From: Hanleya hanleyi
Lineage: Eukaryota > Mollusca > Polyplacophora > Lepidopleurida > Hanleyidae
Assembly (NCBI GenBank): GCA_036873755.1
Contig: JAVTVY010036896.1
Coordinates: 62,001 to 126,000 of the forward strand
DNA length: 64,000 nucleotides
Direction of reading: 5' to 3'
Part shown: piece after piece, positions 1 to 11,886 of the stretch
Numbering within the stretch: position 1 is the stretch's first letter
Layout of the letters: every line of letters starts with the position of its first letter
The notes under the pieces: model-generated
The model's database searches: none
Seen by the model: only the letters and a program-made list of their open reading frames with translations
Told to the model about the DNA's origin: nothing
Program-made: the position numbers and the translations under genes

Positions 1-362
1 TGGGGCTAGGGGCCGTATGAACCCATGTACTTCAAGATCCTCATGGTGTTTATATGAACAGTCACAATCAAAGCGTGACTGAGATACATCATTCTCTAGA
101 TAACAACTTTACAACGATTATTATGGATTAAGAATACTGATCAGCGATATGGATTTTATATTTTTGGAACATCATGATGTCTTGTCGGCATCATTGAAAA
201 CTGTTGACCGCTTCTCTCTTGCAGGAAACTAGCCTATGTTTATGTATACTATGATTGACTTTCTCGATTTGGTGCTAATACTGTTATGTGGATTTGGATT
301 ATGGTCGCGGATATTCTTTAATGGACGACGGCTGAATTATGAATGAAGGACTAGACGCTTGT
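1..362 (+). mobile_element. Penelope-like retroelement, 3' tail (copy 1, cut by window edge)
   Basis: This stretch matches the 3' non-coding tail that follows the reverse-transcriptase reading frame in three other copies: 35097-35465 on the same strand, and the reverse complements of 18228-18575 and about 35975-36310. Shared marks are 'ggggctaggggccgtatgaa' at the start, 'cttctctcttgcaggaaa' in the middle and 'agacgctt' at the end. The window begins just after the point where the stop codon would lie, so any coding part is off the left edge. It faces copy 2 tail to tail across about 18 kb. The family assignment comes from copy 2. Confidence 0.7.
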
Positions 363-544
363 ATATATATAATTTTGTCAAGCATTCTGCGATGATAAAG
401 CATCCAAGGTTTTCGATCCACTATCAACAACGTGAGACAATTGAACGTCAAACCATTACACCACGCGTACTCTCGGTCACCTACCTATTTCTGTCATTGC
501 CAAGACGCTTGCTCATACTGCGTTCGAGAGTATCAAATGTTTAA

Positions 545-665
545 AGTATGACCCAAAGGGAATCCTATCGATTATTATGGGTATCCTTTCGGTACCGTTG
601 GGGTCTTGTGGGAGATACCGTTGCTGGATTCTCCTTTAGTTATCGCTACGATTCCACCCTTCACT
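545..665. repeat. Fragment related to one end of the 52-kb TIR element
   Basis: The segment with 'gggtcttgtgggagataccg', 'ttgctggattctcctt' and 'cgctacgattccaccc' closely follows 52850-52912, the right end of the element at 52072-52919. Relative to the expanded copy just downstream it is inverted, so it is a rearranged end or a separate fragment. Confidence 0.5.
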
Positions 666-804
666 AGATATTGTCCAGCAAGGGTTTGCTCTCGTCCTCT
701 CATGTTCTAAGTCTCATATTTCTGACTTACAAAAATAAGTTCAATCGATTGGAGAAATTATCCTTGAAAATTCAGAAATTCTCACCAGCACTGAGCAAAT
801 GTGT

Positions 805-1228
805 GGATGCATTGTAGGCACTATAATGCAACAGCGACAATTGTGTCATTGACAGCTGTCAGGTCACCACCTAATGTCGTAATTGCGTCATTAGCAGGCG
901 GCTCTGCATGCAGAGTGTCGCAATTGCTGGCGACTCTGCATGAATAGTCGACCACTAATGACGCAATTACGACAATTGTGTCATTAGTAGTTATTATTGC
1001 AAGTATATCAAAGATTTAGTCATACATCATGTGTGATATATTTTGCCTCAAATTATCACTGGTTCCCAGTTGTGACAATAAGCGTCAACATGCTCGCTAT
1101 CATTTTTTTTTTCAATGACAGAGTAGCCTGTTATTGTCACAACTGCGTTGGCAACCTGACGACTGCTAATGACACAATTGTCGTAATTGCGACAATTGTG
1201 TCATTAGCAGTTGCTACAATGCATTGTA
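805..1228. mobile_element. Palindromic MITE-like element with repeated 'gacacaattgtc' motifs
   Basis: The ends are inverted copies of each other: 'atgcattgtag' near 808-818 and 'ctacaatgcat' near 1214-1224. Both arms carry several copies of a 'taatgacacaattgtcgtaattgc'-type motif in opposite orientations, around 828-850, 870-893, 958-990 and 1170-1210. No coding sequence is supported. No clear target duplication is visible. It abuts the left end of the element at about 1235. Confidence 0.6.
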
Positions 1229-1234
1229 ACAAAC

Positions 1235-4066
1235 CAGGGTTCACGTTCACAATTCATCCATGAGGAACGGTGACCCAAGTCGAGAACTTGTACCATATCA
1301 AACTGTGGAACCAAAGGTTTACAAAACTATTCTTCAAGTGACGATAGCTGTCTTCAAGTGAACTATCGATAGTGAAGAAGAAACTAAGATTGTAGTGGAT
1401 TTTACTGAGCAAAGATCAACGAAGAGAAGATTGTTCGGGCGCGTGGTGGGATGACCAGGGGAATCGTGTAGAAATCAGATCAATCCTACCAAATCTATTG
1501 GGTCTCTTATTGAGAACCATGGGTATCTTGATGAGACCATGGGTATCTTGTTAAGAAACAGGGGTATCTTGTTGAAACCAGGGGTATCTTGTTGAAACCA
1601 GGGGTATCTTGTTGAGGACCAGGGGTATCTTGTTGAAACCAGGGGTATCTTGTTGAGGACCAGGGGTATCTTGTTGAAACCAGGGGTATCTTGTTGAAAC
1701 CAGGGGTATCTTGTTGAAACCAGGGGTATCTTGTTAGGAAACAGGGTCTCATGTTGAGGACCAGGGGTATCTTGTTGAGGACCAGGGTATCTTGTTGAAA
1801 CCAGGGGTATCTTGTTAGGAAACAGAGGTCTCTAGTTGAGGACCAGGGTATCTTGTTGAGGACCAGGGGTATCTTGTTGAAACCAGGGGTATCTTGTTGA
1901 AACCAGGGGTATCTTGTTAGGAAACAGGGTCTCATGTTGAGGACCAGGGGTATCTTGTTGAGGACCAGGGTATCTTGATGAGCCCAGGGGTATCTTGTTG
2001 AGAACCAGGGGTATCTTGTTAAGAAATATGGGTCTCTTGTTGAGGACCAGGGTACCTTGTTGAGACCAGGGGTATCTTGTTGAGGACCAGGGTACCTTGT
2101 TGAGGACCAGGGGTATCTTGTTGAGGACCAGGGTATCTTGATGAGCCCAGGGGTATCTTGTTGAAACCAGGGGTATCTTGTTAGGAAACAGGGTCTCATG
2201 TTGAGGACCAGGGGTATCTTGTTGAGGACCAGGGTATCTTGATGAGCCCAGGGGTATCTTGTTGAGAACCAGGGGTATCTTGTTAAGAAATATGGGTCTC
2301 TTGTTGAGGACCAGGGTACCTTGTTGAGACCAGGGGTATCTTTTTGAGAACCAGGGCTGTCTTGTTGAGAACCAGAGGTATCTTGTTAAGAAACAGGGGT
2401 ATCTTGTTGAAACCAGGGGTATCTTGTTAGGAAACAGGGTCTCATGTTGAGAACCAGGGTATCTTGTTGAGACCAGGGGTATCTTGTTGAAACCAGGGGT
2501 ATCTTGTTAGGAAACAGGGTCTCATGTTGAGGACCAGGGGTATCTTGTTGAGGACCAGGGTATCTTGATGAGCCCAGGGGTATCTTGTTGAGAACCAGGG
2601 GTATCTTGTTAAGAAATATGGGTCTCTTGTTGAGGACCAGGGTACCTTGTTGAGACCAGGGGTATCTTTTTGAGAACCAGGGCTGTCTTGTTGAGAACCA
2701 GAGGTATCTTGTTAAGAAACAGGGGTCTCTTGTTGAGGACCAGGGTACCTTGTTGAGACCAGGGGTATCTTTTTGAGAACCAGGGCTGTCTTGTTGAGAA
2801 CCAGAGGTATCTTGTTAAGAAACAAGGATCTCTTGTTGAGGACCAGGGTATATTGTTGAGAACCAGTGGTATCTTGTTGAGAAACAGGGGTCTCTAGTTG
2901 AGGACCAGGGTATCTTGTTGAGGACCAGGGGTCTCTTGTTGAGGACCAGGAGTCTCTTGTTGGGGACCAGGGTATCTTGTTGAGAACCAGGAGTCTCTTG
3001 TTGAGGACCAGGGTATCTTGTTGAGAACCAGGGGTATCTTGTTGAGACCAGCGATATCTTGTTGAGAACCAGGGGTATCTTGTTAAGAAACAGGGGTCTC
3101 TAGTTAAGGACCAGGGTATCTTGTTGAGGACCAGGGGTCTCTTGTTGAGGACCAGGGTATCTTGTTGAGAATCAGGGGTATCTTGTTAAGAAACAGGGGT
3201 CTCTTGTTGGGGACCAGAGTATCTTGTTGAGGCCAGGGGTATCTTGTTGAGGTCAGGGGTATCTTGTTGAGAAACAGGGGTATCTTATTAAGAAACAAGG
3301 GTCTCTTGCTGAGGACCAGGGTATCTTGTTGAGACGAGGGGTATCTTTTTGAGAACCGGGGGTATCTTGTCGAGAACCAGGGGTATCTTGCTGAGAACCA
3401 GGGGTCTCTTGTTGAGGACCAGGGTATCGTGTCGAGAACCAGGGGCATCTTTTTGAGAACCAGGAGTATCTTGTTGAGGACCAGGGGTATCTTGTTGAGG
3501 ACCAGGGTATCTTGTTGAGAACCAGGGGTATCTTGTTGAGAACCAGGAGTCTCTTGTTGAGGACCAGGGGTATCTTGTTGAGGGCCAGGGTATCTTGTTG
3601 AGGACCAGGAGTCTCTTGTTGAGGACCAGGGTATCTTGTTGAGACCAGGGGTATCTTGTTGAGAAACAGGGGCCTCTTGTTGAGAACCAGTAGTCTCTTG
3701 TTGAGGACCAGGATATCTTGTTGAGAACCAGGAGCATCTTGTTGAGAACCAGGAGTCTTTGGTTGAGGACCAGGAGTCTCTTGTTGAAGACCAGAAGTCT
3801 GTTGTTGAGGACCAGGAGTTTCTTGTTGAGGACCAGGGTATCTTGTTGAGAACCAGGGGTATCTTGTTGAGAACCAGGGGTATCTTGTTAAGAAATAGGG
3901 GTATCTTGTTGAGAACCAGGGATATCTTGTTGAGAACCAGGAGTATCTAGCTGCCAGATACGCCTCCGTGCAGCATAGTGAATTCCACGAGGAATCGTTC
4001 TGAGGTCCAGCTAAATATGCCAGAGAGCCAGGAGTCTCTAGCCGCTTCTCTCTCATTCAGTTCATA
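1235..4066 (+). mobile_element. Copy of the 52-kb TIR element, split by an expanded minisatellite
   Basis: Sequence on both sides of the minisatellite aligns with contiguous sequence in the reverse complement of 52130-52540. The left flank, about 1235-1500, shares 'attcatcca', 'aagaacttg'-like, 'caaaactattctt' and 'gtggattttactga' blocks. The right flank, about 3948-4066, shares 'ctgccagata', 'catagtgaattc' and 'ggatcgttc'-like blocks and ends in a 'ttctctctcattcag' sequence resembling that element's terminal repeat. In the 52-kb copy the gap between these flanks holds only two to three repeat-like units. The coding potential of the left flank is doubtful because of a stop. Confidence 0.6.
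1500..3952. repeat. Large 21-23-bp minisatellite with higher-order structure
   Basis: About 110 head-to-tail units of the form 'accaggggtatcttgttgag' with small length changes (21-23 bp) and substitutions such as gtctc for gtatc and aagaaac for gagaacc. A block of about 150 bp starting 'ggaaacagggtctcatgttg' recurs near 1920, 2180 and 2512, so groups of units have been copied together. Long open frames on both strands across the array come from the near-triplet period and are not genes. Confidence 0.95.
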
Positions 4067-4299
4067 TATTACCAGGTGTACGAAGTCTGGTTATTTCAGC
4101 CGGCAAACTTTGCATAACATTATATTTTACATTTCCATGGATACCAAAGAAGTATCAGTATCAGCCCTTACTGTCCAGAAGTGTCACACTTCATGTGAAG
4201 TGTGCCTAGAAGTGTCTCTGAAGAGTACACTGAAAAGGCACTTCAACAACAGAGACACATACTGGCACACTTCATAGGTACTTCATTAGAAAAAGGCAG

Positions 4300-4570
4300 T
4301 AGCCAAGGGACTCCTCAAAGACACTTCATGGGCTTTGTCAATTTCATAGCAAAAAATGAGGGACTTCAGAGACACTTCTGAGACTTGGATATTGTTCAGC
4401 ATAATCCAAGGTACTCCTCAAAGACACTTCATGGACCTTGTCAGTTCTTCAGCAAAACTTGGGGACTTCAGGGACACTTCTGAGACTTAGTTATTGTTCA
4501 GCATAATCTAAGGTACTCCTCAAAGACACTTCTTGGACTTTGTCAGTTTTATAGCATAACTTGGGGGACT
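4300..4570. repeat. Tandem repeat, ~103-bp unit, about 2.5 copies
   Basis: 'ctcctcaaagacacttc' occurs at 4311, 4413 and 4516, each time followed by 'tttgtcag' and 'gggacttcagrgacacttctgagactt'-like sequence. The array is part of the subterminal region of the 4165-7484 element. Confidence 0.85.
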
Positions 4571-4585
4571 TCCCTTAAAAAAATA

Positions 4586-4700
4586 TCTTATAGGATCCTA
4601 TCAGATTCTGAAAAATCCTATAAGATTCTGAAAAAATCCTATGAGATTCTGAAAAATCCTATAAGATTCTGAAAAATCCAATAAGATTCAATCCAATAGG
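4586..4700. repeat. Tandem repeat, ~21-bp 'aatcctataagattctgaa' unit
   Basis: Five head-to-tail copies with small changes (ctataag, ctatgag, caataag). It lies inside the left half of the 4165-7484 element. Confidence 0.9.
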
Positions 4701-5379
4701 ATTTCTAGATTTTTGGAATTTTTCCACAAACTTTTACAGTAACATAATCTATAACATTACATAACATTAGTGTAGTTATAGAGCTACATGCATACAAGTT
4801 TCAATGATCTTAATTACCTCTGGGAATATCCCAGCTTAAAGTTGGCTGATTTGATTTCACTCAGTGACATCAAATCTCATTTCCATGAAACCACTAAACA
4901 CCAGATTTGTACTTCACAGTTCAAAATAGCTGCGACTGTGTAAAATATTCACATGTGGTTACTGACATATTACTCAGAACGGTGAACACTTTTTTGGATC
5001 TTTGACAGTGATCTGTGCCATGGGTTCCCATTTGAATAAAATAAATATATTAATAATATCAGTCTCTCACATATTAGTGTTATCAAAATAGTATATTAGA
5101 TGATTAAATCTTGTTGAATTGAGATTTTATAATCAGTCCAAATCCATGATTTTATAGTAGAATTGGACAAAATGGGAAAATATTTTTAAAAGAATCAGTT
5201 CTAACATAATGTCAGCAACAAAAAATGCGCATTAAAGAATACTTTATATTATCCTCTTCGTTATTATCAATTGTTTAAATATAATATAAATATAATTTCT
5301 GTTTCTGATAGTCTTTCCTTTTAAATGTCTTATCAAAATGGGTGGAGTTATCTGCCCTTGAAAATGTAATTGACCACCG

Positions 5380-6812
5380 GGGGCGCCACCATCAACAACA
5401 ACAACAATGGCTGACCTAAGTGCAAAAGTCAGGTGGATTTGTTGATGTTTAAGCTAGAAGTATGGAGGTTTGAAGAACTGTATTGCAGATGGTGATGAGT
5501 GCAGCTAGTGATATGGTAAGTAAATTATAAATATAACTATAATTCTTCTTTTTTTCAAACTTAATAAGCTAAGAACTGAACTGAAATGCACTTCACCTTA
5601 TAATTGCAGTCAAATTTAATGGGTCAAAGAGCATGGCTTTCACAAAGAAAGATCCATATCTCTGTCTCACTATCACTTTCAGATCTACCCAGGTTCATCA
5701 AGGCAGTGTATTGTGTACCTCATATGAAGATTGGCATGCACCCCTGAGGGTGAGATATTTTTATCACAAAATTGCTTGTATATACTTCCTGTTCATGTCA
5801 AAACAGGGGGATTTAACTGGCTGGGGGATGATAGTTCTAAATAAATTATCTTGTTGTTTTGAACTGTTTATTGATTTATAAAATTTATTGATTTTTGTTC
5901 CTTCCACAAGATTAGAGAATATTTCCGTACTAAATTGTTGACAAAATGGTAAAGAAATATGTTTTAAAATATATTGATAATAAAATGTTAGCATAACCTA
6001 TTTTAGCTGTAATCAGAAAAAGTATAATCATGCTATGATTAGACTTTCAATCATTATAACAGGCTATATTTTCCTTGTTTATTGATTGCATATTTCATAT
6101 ATCAAAGCTAAGGATCTTCACATACTTCAATTGTACATTCCTACCCACATTTTGAGAAATGAGAATTTAGTTGAACCAGAAATTAACAAAGAAACGTTAT
6201 AAAAATTCACTTGATTGTTTCACTTCAATTCTAATGGCTTCTTACATTGTATGTATTTTAATATTCCAGAATACAGCTGCTACAAGGAACTCGGCTCACT
6301 TCAAGCAGCCACTCGACTGACAGGAACTTTAATTTGCACACCTAGGTATGGTTGATGTGTGGTTGATATCTTCATAGTGTATATTGGTTAGAACGTCACA
6401 CAAACTGTTTATCTCCCTTGTTGTATATTATGGAGTACTAAAGAAAGGATAATAGACATCTTTGCCAATTTTTTGTAAATCGTACGGATGTGTTTCATTC
6501 TTTACCCTTTATGGTAGTCAACCTATTCAATCATCCTGAGTGTATTAAAAAAAAGGAGAAGTGGATTGCATGTCATACGGAACCATATATACAACTGATC
6601 AGGTTTTAATTATACGCATGTATTTCTCGCAACAGGTCAAGAAGTCCACAATTCAGACTGGTGGTTTTCAGCAAAGGTTGGATTACATCCAAGGGGACAT
6701 CAGGGCAACTAAAGCAAACTATCCTTCGAAAGATCTGCTGCTTCAAGTTCAACTTGGATAAGAAGACTGTCACCCTTGAATAATAATAATACTAATACTG
6801 CAATAAATTCTC
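5380..6812 (+). ncRNA. Candidate spliced transcript inside the TIR element, coding status unclear
   Basis: Several exon-like segments sit between good splice signals: a segment ending 'gatatg' followed by gtaagt at about 5515; 5683-5748 after 'tttcag', followed by gtgaga; about 6271-6345 after 'ttccag', followed by gtatgg; and about 6636-6770 after 'caacag'. An 'aataaa' follows at about 6803. An ATG in good context occurs near 5407 (acaATGGCT), but its frame closes after 12 codons unless a weak donor at 5432 is used. In that case two further segments stay open and give a product of only about 55 residues. No domain is recognisable. It could be a non-coding RNA, a host fragment captured by the element, or chance. 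Confidence 0.3.
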
Positions 6813-7606
6813 ATACCAAAGACTGCATGTAAATACATACATAGTACTATGTTGTATGTTGTCTCAAGGATTTGTGCTAGTGGTTATATAAACTACACGT
6901 TTCTTGTTAAGAACCACCAGGTTTATTGTAAATATTTTATGACATATTGTTTTGTCCCACTCCCCGTGCTTTCTCTAAATAAAACGTTCTGTGCTCAAAT
7001 ATATATTTGTGTCTTCTTTTCTGGGAAAGTAAATATCTCGTGGCTATATATACATACCTTTCATTACACGAATTTGCTATGATACTAATAAGGTACTTCA
7101 AGAGCACTTCAGAAGTGCATATGAAAGGTATCCTTCTAAAGAAGTGTGGATGAAGTGCCTTGCCATATAAGGACATTGAATTGCCTCATATATTCTAATT
7201 AGGTACTTCAAGAGCACTTCAGAAGTGCCTTTGAAGGTTACCCTCCTGTGGAAGGGTGGATGAAGTGCCTTTGCAGCACCTTATTAACATATTTGAGGCA
7301 CACTTCAAAAGTACTTCCAAGTGACTTCATTGTGACTTCAATGCCCTTATATGGCATTGCCACAAAACAATACCCACACTGCAAGCACACTTCTGACTCT
7401 GAGCGTAGCACTTCAAGGTTAAAATATGGCCACACTTTAAAGTTACTTCAAAGTTACTTCAAAGACACTTCTGGACAGTAAGGGAGGTCATTGTCATGAT
7501 AACTCATAGTATGGGTTGCGAGACTATTAGCAAGACGTGAAGACATTCACAACGAGGAAATACAAGCAGGACAATCGGGGGATGAGTGGCACGTAGAACA
7601 TTAGCT

Positions 7607-8166
7607 AAGGTTCATAGCCACTCGCCTCCCTCGTAGCTGTACAGCAAGCCTATTCTTTCCTATGTTCGCTGAAAAAAATATGATTATCTCGCACTTAATT
7701 TTAGATTTGCGCCCTCTCTGGCATGATATTTGTTGAGAGACTGGTACAAAGAATATAAATCATCCTAAATGAACGCCGATAGCGTCAACTTTCTGCGAAA
7801 TATTCGAATTTAATTCACCGCCGCACTCCAGCGCAGTTAAATGGTGGATAATCAAAATGAGTACTGAAGCGCATGCGTAGCCCAGTTATGTGTTGACGGA
7901 CGCAAAAATCACGAAGTTTCTAGTATCCACCATGTGACTGCGCTGGAGGAAGACGGTGAAGTTAATTCGAATTTTTCACCGGAAGATGCCGATTTCGGCC
8001 TCCATTAAGGTAGTTTGATATTATTTGTACCATTCTCTGAACAAAAAAAGCAAGTGAGAGGGCGCAAAGCTGAAAGTAAATGCACGATAGTCATATTTGT
8101 ATTGCCGACATGAGGAAGAATCGGCTTGCAGCATACCTACGAGGGAGGCGAATGCAGCTATGAAAG
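7607..8166. mobile_element. Palindromic MITE, ~560 bp
   Basis: The two halves are imperfect reverse complements centred near 7888. 'cgcctccctcgtag' at about 7623 pairs with 'ctacgagggaggcg' at about 8138, 'gcgccctctc' with 'gagagggcgc', and 'ctccagcgcagt' with 'actgcgctggag'. The outer ends 'ttcatagc' and 'gctatgaa' also match. There is no coding capacity. Foldback elements of this kind are mobilised by a transposase encoded elsewhere. Confidence 0.8.
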
Positions 8167-10973
8167 TTAGCCAGTAGATCATGGACTTTATTGAATCATT
8201 CTGAACAGTTACATTAATATTGGCACTAGTAGTAGAATAATCTCACTAAACCCATAATGTCATGGTCTCTGGAACACTATACATTCATTACCTAAGCACC
8301 AGTCAACTTTCTTCTGTAAAACCAGATTAAAGCTGCTACGACATTTATATTATCGTTGTAATACCTCTTTGGATTCTGTTCCACCTAATATCTTACCTGC
8401 TCTACAAGACTCCAAGGTTATGAAAATCCATGAGATAAGCAATCAGGTGTATGCAAAGTCAACGAGAGAAACCGAGTGAATACATACTTTTCGTATTGCT
8501 ATGACATCAACAAAACATCCTGAATTGACTGTCACGTCCTCGTCACATTTTATGGGAAATGCTACATCTTGCGCGCGCCTGAGATCACAGTTGGGAACAT
8601 CTTTACCAGCCAAAAAGTCGGCGAATAACAGTCGTTCTATTTAAAAAATATCAGAATATATGGAGTTCACAAAGGTGAAACTCGTTCACAAAGGTGAAAG
8701 GTTAATATAAGGGGTGGTCCCGCACAAGTGCTTTGATAATGAACGAGATTAAAATGTATTAATACTCACTAAACTTTACAAAACCAACTTAGCTCAAGGT
8801 ACCGATATGTCATACGGCCCTTGATTGTCATGCGTTCGCGTGATCGGAAATGTTCAACATGCAAGTCACAACGTCATCTCGCGAGAGCTAAAACCGGAAA
8901 TGTACATTTGCAATATCTTCAACATTGGAAAATGACCACCGACAAGGTCTCTACTGACATCCTATTCAATTATTATAGATCCGACACAGAACAGTTATTT
9001 TCAAGATACTCGTGTAAAGTCATAAGACATACAAGTTCACACGTCAGAGCCGAGATTCAGTATTCAGCTGTAATCTAAACCAACCCTAAAGCGTAACATC
9101 GATAATAAGTCGTTAGTTTGTCTTTAGAATGTTATATCACATCGAACTTCAAACAAGTCTCTCGATGTGTTTTTATAGCAACTCTAGCACATCAAGGGAT
9201 ATCGTACAGTTTTAGATCATCTCATTGGTCAATTCAAATTTTCAAAACGAAATCATCTATGTTCATTGGCTCATTAGGCAATCTGGAAGAACATTCAGCC
9301 AATCGTAGAGTCTCTGTAACTGATGGGAATAATTGCGATCCACAATGCGAAAATGTAAAATTAAACATGGTGGGTTTAGTTATACAAGTAATGCATAAGA
9401 ATAAAATGTAACATTCACAGTTGAAACATTAATTCCTTAATATAAGGAAGACCGCGATGAAAAATGATAAAATCAAAAATGATAAAAATCAACATGCATT
9501 TGGCATATCTTCATGCTATAATAGCAGGAGTAGTTAGTGATGAGATTAATCACACAATATTATGATTCAAGGTGAATAGTATTTTAACATACAAGTAAAT
9601 ACGCAGAATTATGAAAAAAGGGCAAATCAAATCCTTGATAGGATCTCGTTGCAGTCATTGCCCTCAACATCACTGAAAAGAAAATAATATTTGTTAGGCA
9701 AGGAAACATTTTTGGAACATTACACAAGAATTGCACGGATAAATATCATTTTTGTGTTTTGCTCCTTGTGATTCAATTCAGTTCAGACGAACAGTAATGC
9801 TGATACTTGTAGAGGATGAGAGATAGGTTAAGTTGTGCGAATAATTTCCAAAGTTCGAAAGTGAAATACAAAATCTACAGAAGTTTGCATTTCCGAAATT
9901 AAGTCTATAAAAGTTTGCATTTCCCAAATCAAAGTAAGGACCAGGTGAGCTTCCAAAAATACAAATTTACTCCTTGCATTTAACGTTCACTGTTCAACTA
10001 TTCACCGACAAGCATGATAATTTTATATTGGTACAACAAAAGTAATTTCTTGCATGAAAATGACCAAATTCACATGGAAGCAATGCATCCTGGCACCAGG
10101 GCATGTATCTGCCACCCGAACGAATCCCTGGTTGAATGGGTTGCTGGGGGGAGGGGGCGGGGGGGACACAATGACATTTGGCCGGAACTACGGGGCATAA
10201 CGATAGACGGCCCAGTTTCGTTTTTCTGAATTTGTACGACAAGTACTTGGCAACAGAATAATTTTCAGCTTCTGATAGAGACTAAAATTCGGTTACTGCT
10301 TTTCTAAAAGTTTCCAAATTATGTTATGTTCTCAAGAGTTTTTGGTGGACTACTTTGTGAATTCTCGCGACAAAGCAATCCGCCAAATATTAAAAGTAGT
10401 ATGTATTATGAGAGAGGTCCATTACTCGACGTCGGAAAATATACGGAAAGGGCCGAACGGGTGAGAATGGAAAGCAATGTTGGAAGCATTTCCGATATAT
10501 TTTGAAAATATATATCCAGTATCTTGAAAATTGATATGGAAGCACGGTTAGGCACATGTTTCTCAAGGCGTTTATTCGTTAGTCTCTCCTTCAGTTGATA
10601 TTAATTTGACGGCGTTCTGAAATTTTGTGATTGCCCTGTATAAAGATACGCAACCGTGGCCGTATCTAGGTATTTAGTGTTTCTGCTCTCATTATTATTT
10701 TTATCTATTTTTTTTTTTTTCAATTATACACATGAAAGCGGAAATCTACGAAGGGACCCAATTTACTCTGGGACGGTTCTAGCATGAATTTCCTGGAAAT
10801 CATGAGATAGGACGGATCGAAGGGCCGAACCACTTACATGTACGCCTATCCACGATCTGTATCCTTTATAATTCACTGTCACAATGTGTAATTGGGGTCG
10901 AAGGGAGGGGAGGGAATTCTCTTCCGAGAGTGAAAGCATACACTTTTTACTATTGCCGATTCAAACTTTGCAA
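8167..10973. other. Unassigned sequence
   Basis: No gene, RNA or repeat family is recognised here. The open frames are short, unspliced and match no domain. Visible details are a G-rich run near 10147-10169, a pyrimidine tract near 10708-10722, and two nearby copies of 'aagtttgcatttcc' at 9881 and 9911. Confidence 0.5.
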
Positions 10974-11275
10974 CAATCTCACGTTCGGCTATTTCCGTAT
11001 TGGCGGAACGTAGTCTCTCACACAGAACGCACAAAAAGCCACCCAGGGGGAGAGTATGTCGATCAAGTAGTGAGCCGGCTACGAAATAGTGGCTTTGAAA
11101 ATCGAACGATCCGGTCGCATTTTATTGTGAAAAGAAGTTAATTTTAACCATAAGGACAAAATACATTCAATTTATACAAAGGTATTTATATGTTTAGTTG
11201 AATAATAGCAATCTGGCTCCAGAATCACCAGCTTTGCTAAATTCCGCCAATACGGAAATAGGCGAACGTGAGATT
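10974..11275. repeat. Inverted repeat with 34-bp arms
   Basis: 10974-11007 and 11242-11275 are reverse complements with one mismatch; the arms include 'ctatttccgtattggcgg'. They enclose about 235 bp without a recognised gene. This is probably a small non-autonomous DNA element. Confidence 0.7.
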
Positions 11276-11654
11276 GGTTCCGCCGAAAATTAAGTGTGCG
11301 CATGTGCGAATATGATCCCGTTTCCGCTCCCAGAAAATCCACTGAGCCAGAGGTCACTTTCGCAGCTAGTGAGCTCTGAGGCTAGATTGCCCGAATGGTA
11401 TCCATGCCATTCGAGAGACTATATTCCTCTAAATATCCCAGAGAATTTGCGAAAGATATGGACGATGTCTGAACGTGATGAGATGAGTAGCGGTGTATCT
11501 GTACTTGATATCGTTATTAAAGATGGTTTCAAATTTCACGCACTAGAAGCCTGTTTGTGTCTTTAACCCAAATATGAAATAATTGCTGAAATTATCGAAG
11601 CCGCAAAGTATCCATCTTCGTTCACCAAGACAATTTTTACGCTCATGCTCTGAA
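11276..11654. other. Unassigned sequence
   Basis: An unspliced 90-codon open frame (11294-11566, plus) crosses this stretch, but it has no recognisable domain, no paralogue in the window and no supporting signals. Confidence 0.4.
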
Positions 11655-11886
11655 CTTGCCTTGGTCGGACGGGCTGCCATTATTGTTCAAACGCAGCCTC
11701 ATGAATATGCATGACGTATTATCCATTATCTTTCTGAAACGTGCTCTGAGACGGCATGAGCGATTGGCTGGCATTATCATTACGTCACCCTACAGAGGAG
11801 GCGTGTGCTGGGTTTGATTGGTTCGTGAGACGGAATTGACATTTCTGATTTTGAACAATAACGTCAACCCGTCCGACCAAGGCAAG
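11655..11886. mobile_element. MITE with 19-bp exact TIRs
   Basis: 'cttgccttggtcggacggg' at 11655-11673 is the exact reverse complement of the sequence at 11868-11886. The similarity continues for about 15 bp with 'attattgttcaaa' and 'ttgaacaataacg'. The element is about 232 bp long and non-coding, with no clear target duplication. Confidence 0.8.

Larger units (their letters stand above)
4165..7484. mobile_element. 3.3-kb element with 21-bp terminal inverted repeats
   Basis: The 21-bp 'cccttactgtccagaagtgt'+c at 4165-4185 recurs as an exact reverse complement at 7464-7484. Just inside both ends are many short 'cacttca/acttcaa' motifs (4180-4560 and 7085-7475), the kind of subterminal repetition seen in cut-and-paste DNA transposons. 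No transposase frame is evident. The interior holds the exon-like stretches at 5.4-6.8 kb. I see no convincing target-site duplication, so the superfamily is left open. Confidence 0.55.

Noticed and set aside
1500..3952. CRISPR-like array
   Set aside because: The repeats are contiguous without unique spacers, and the DNA is eukaryotic.
1507..4056. Long minus-strand open frames of 149-267 codons rich in 'NKIPLVSTRYPW'
   Set aside because: They follow the 21-23-bp minisatellite; the near-triplet period leaves several frames open on both strands. There is no start context, domain or splice signal.
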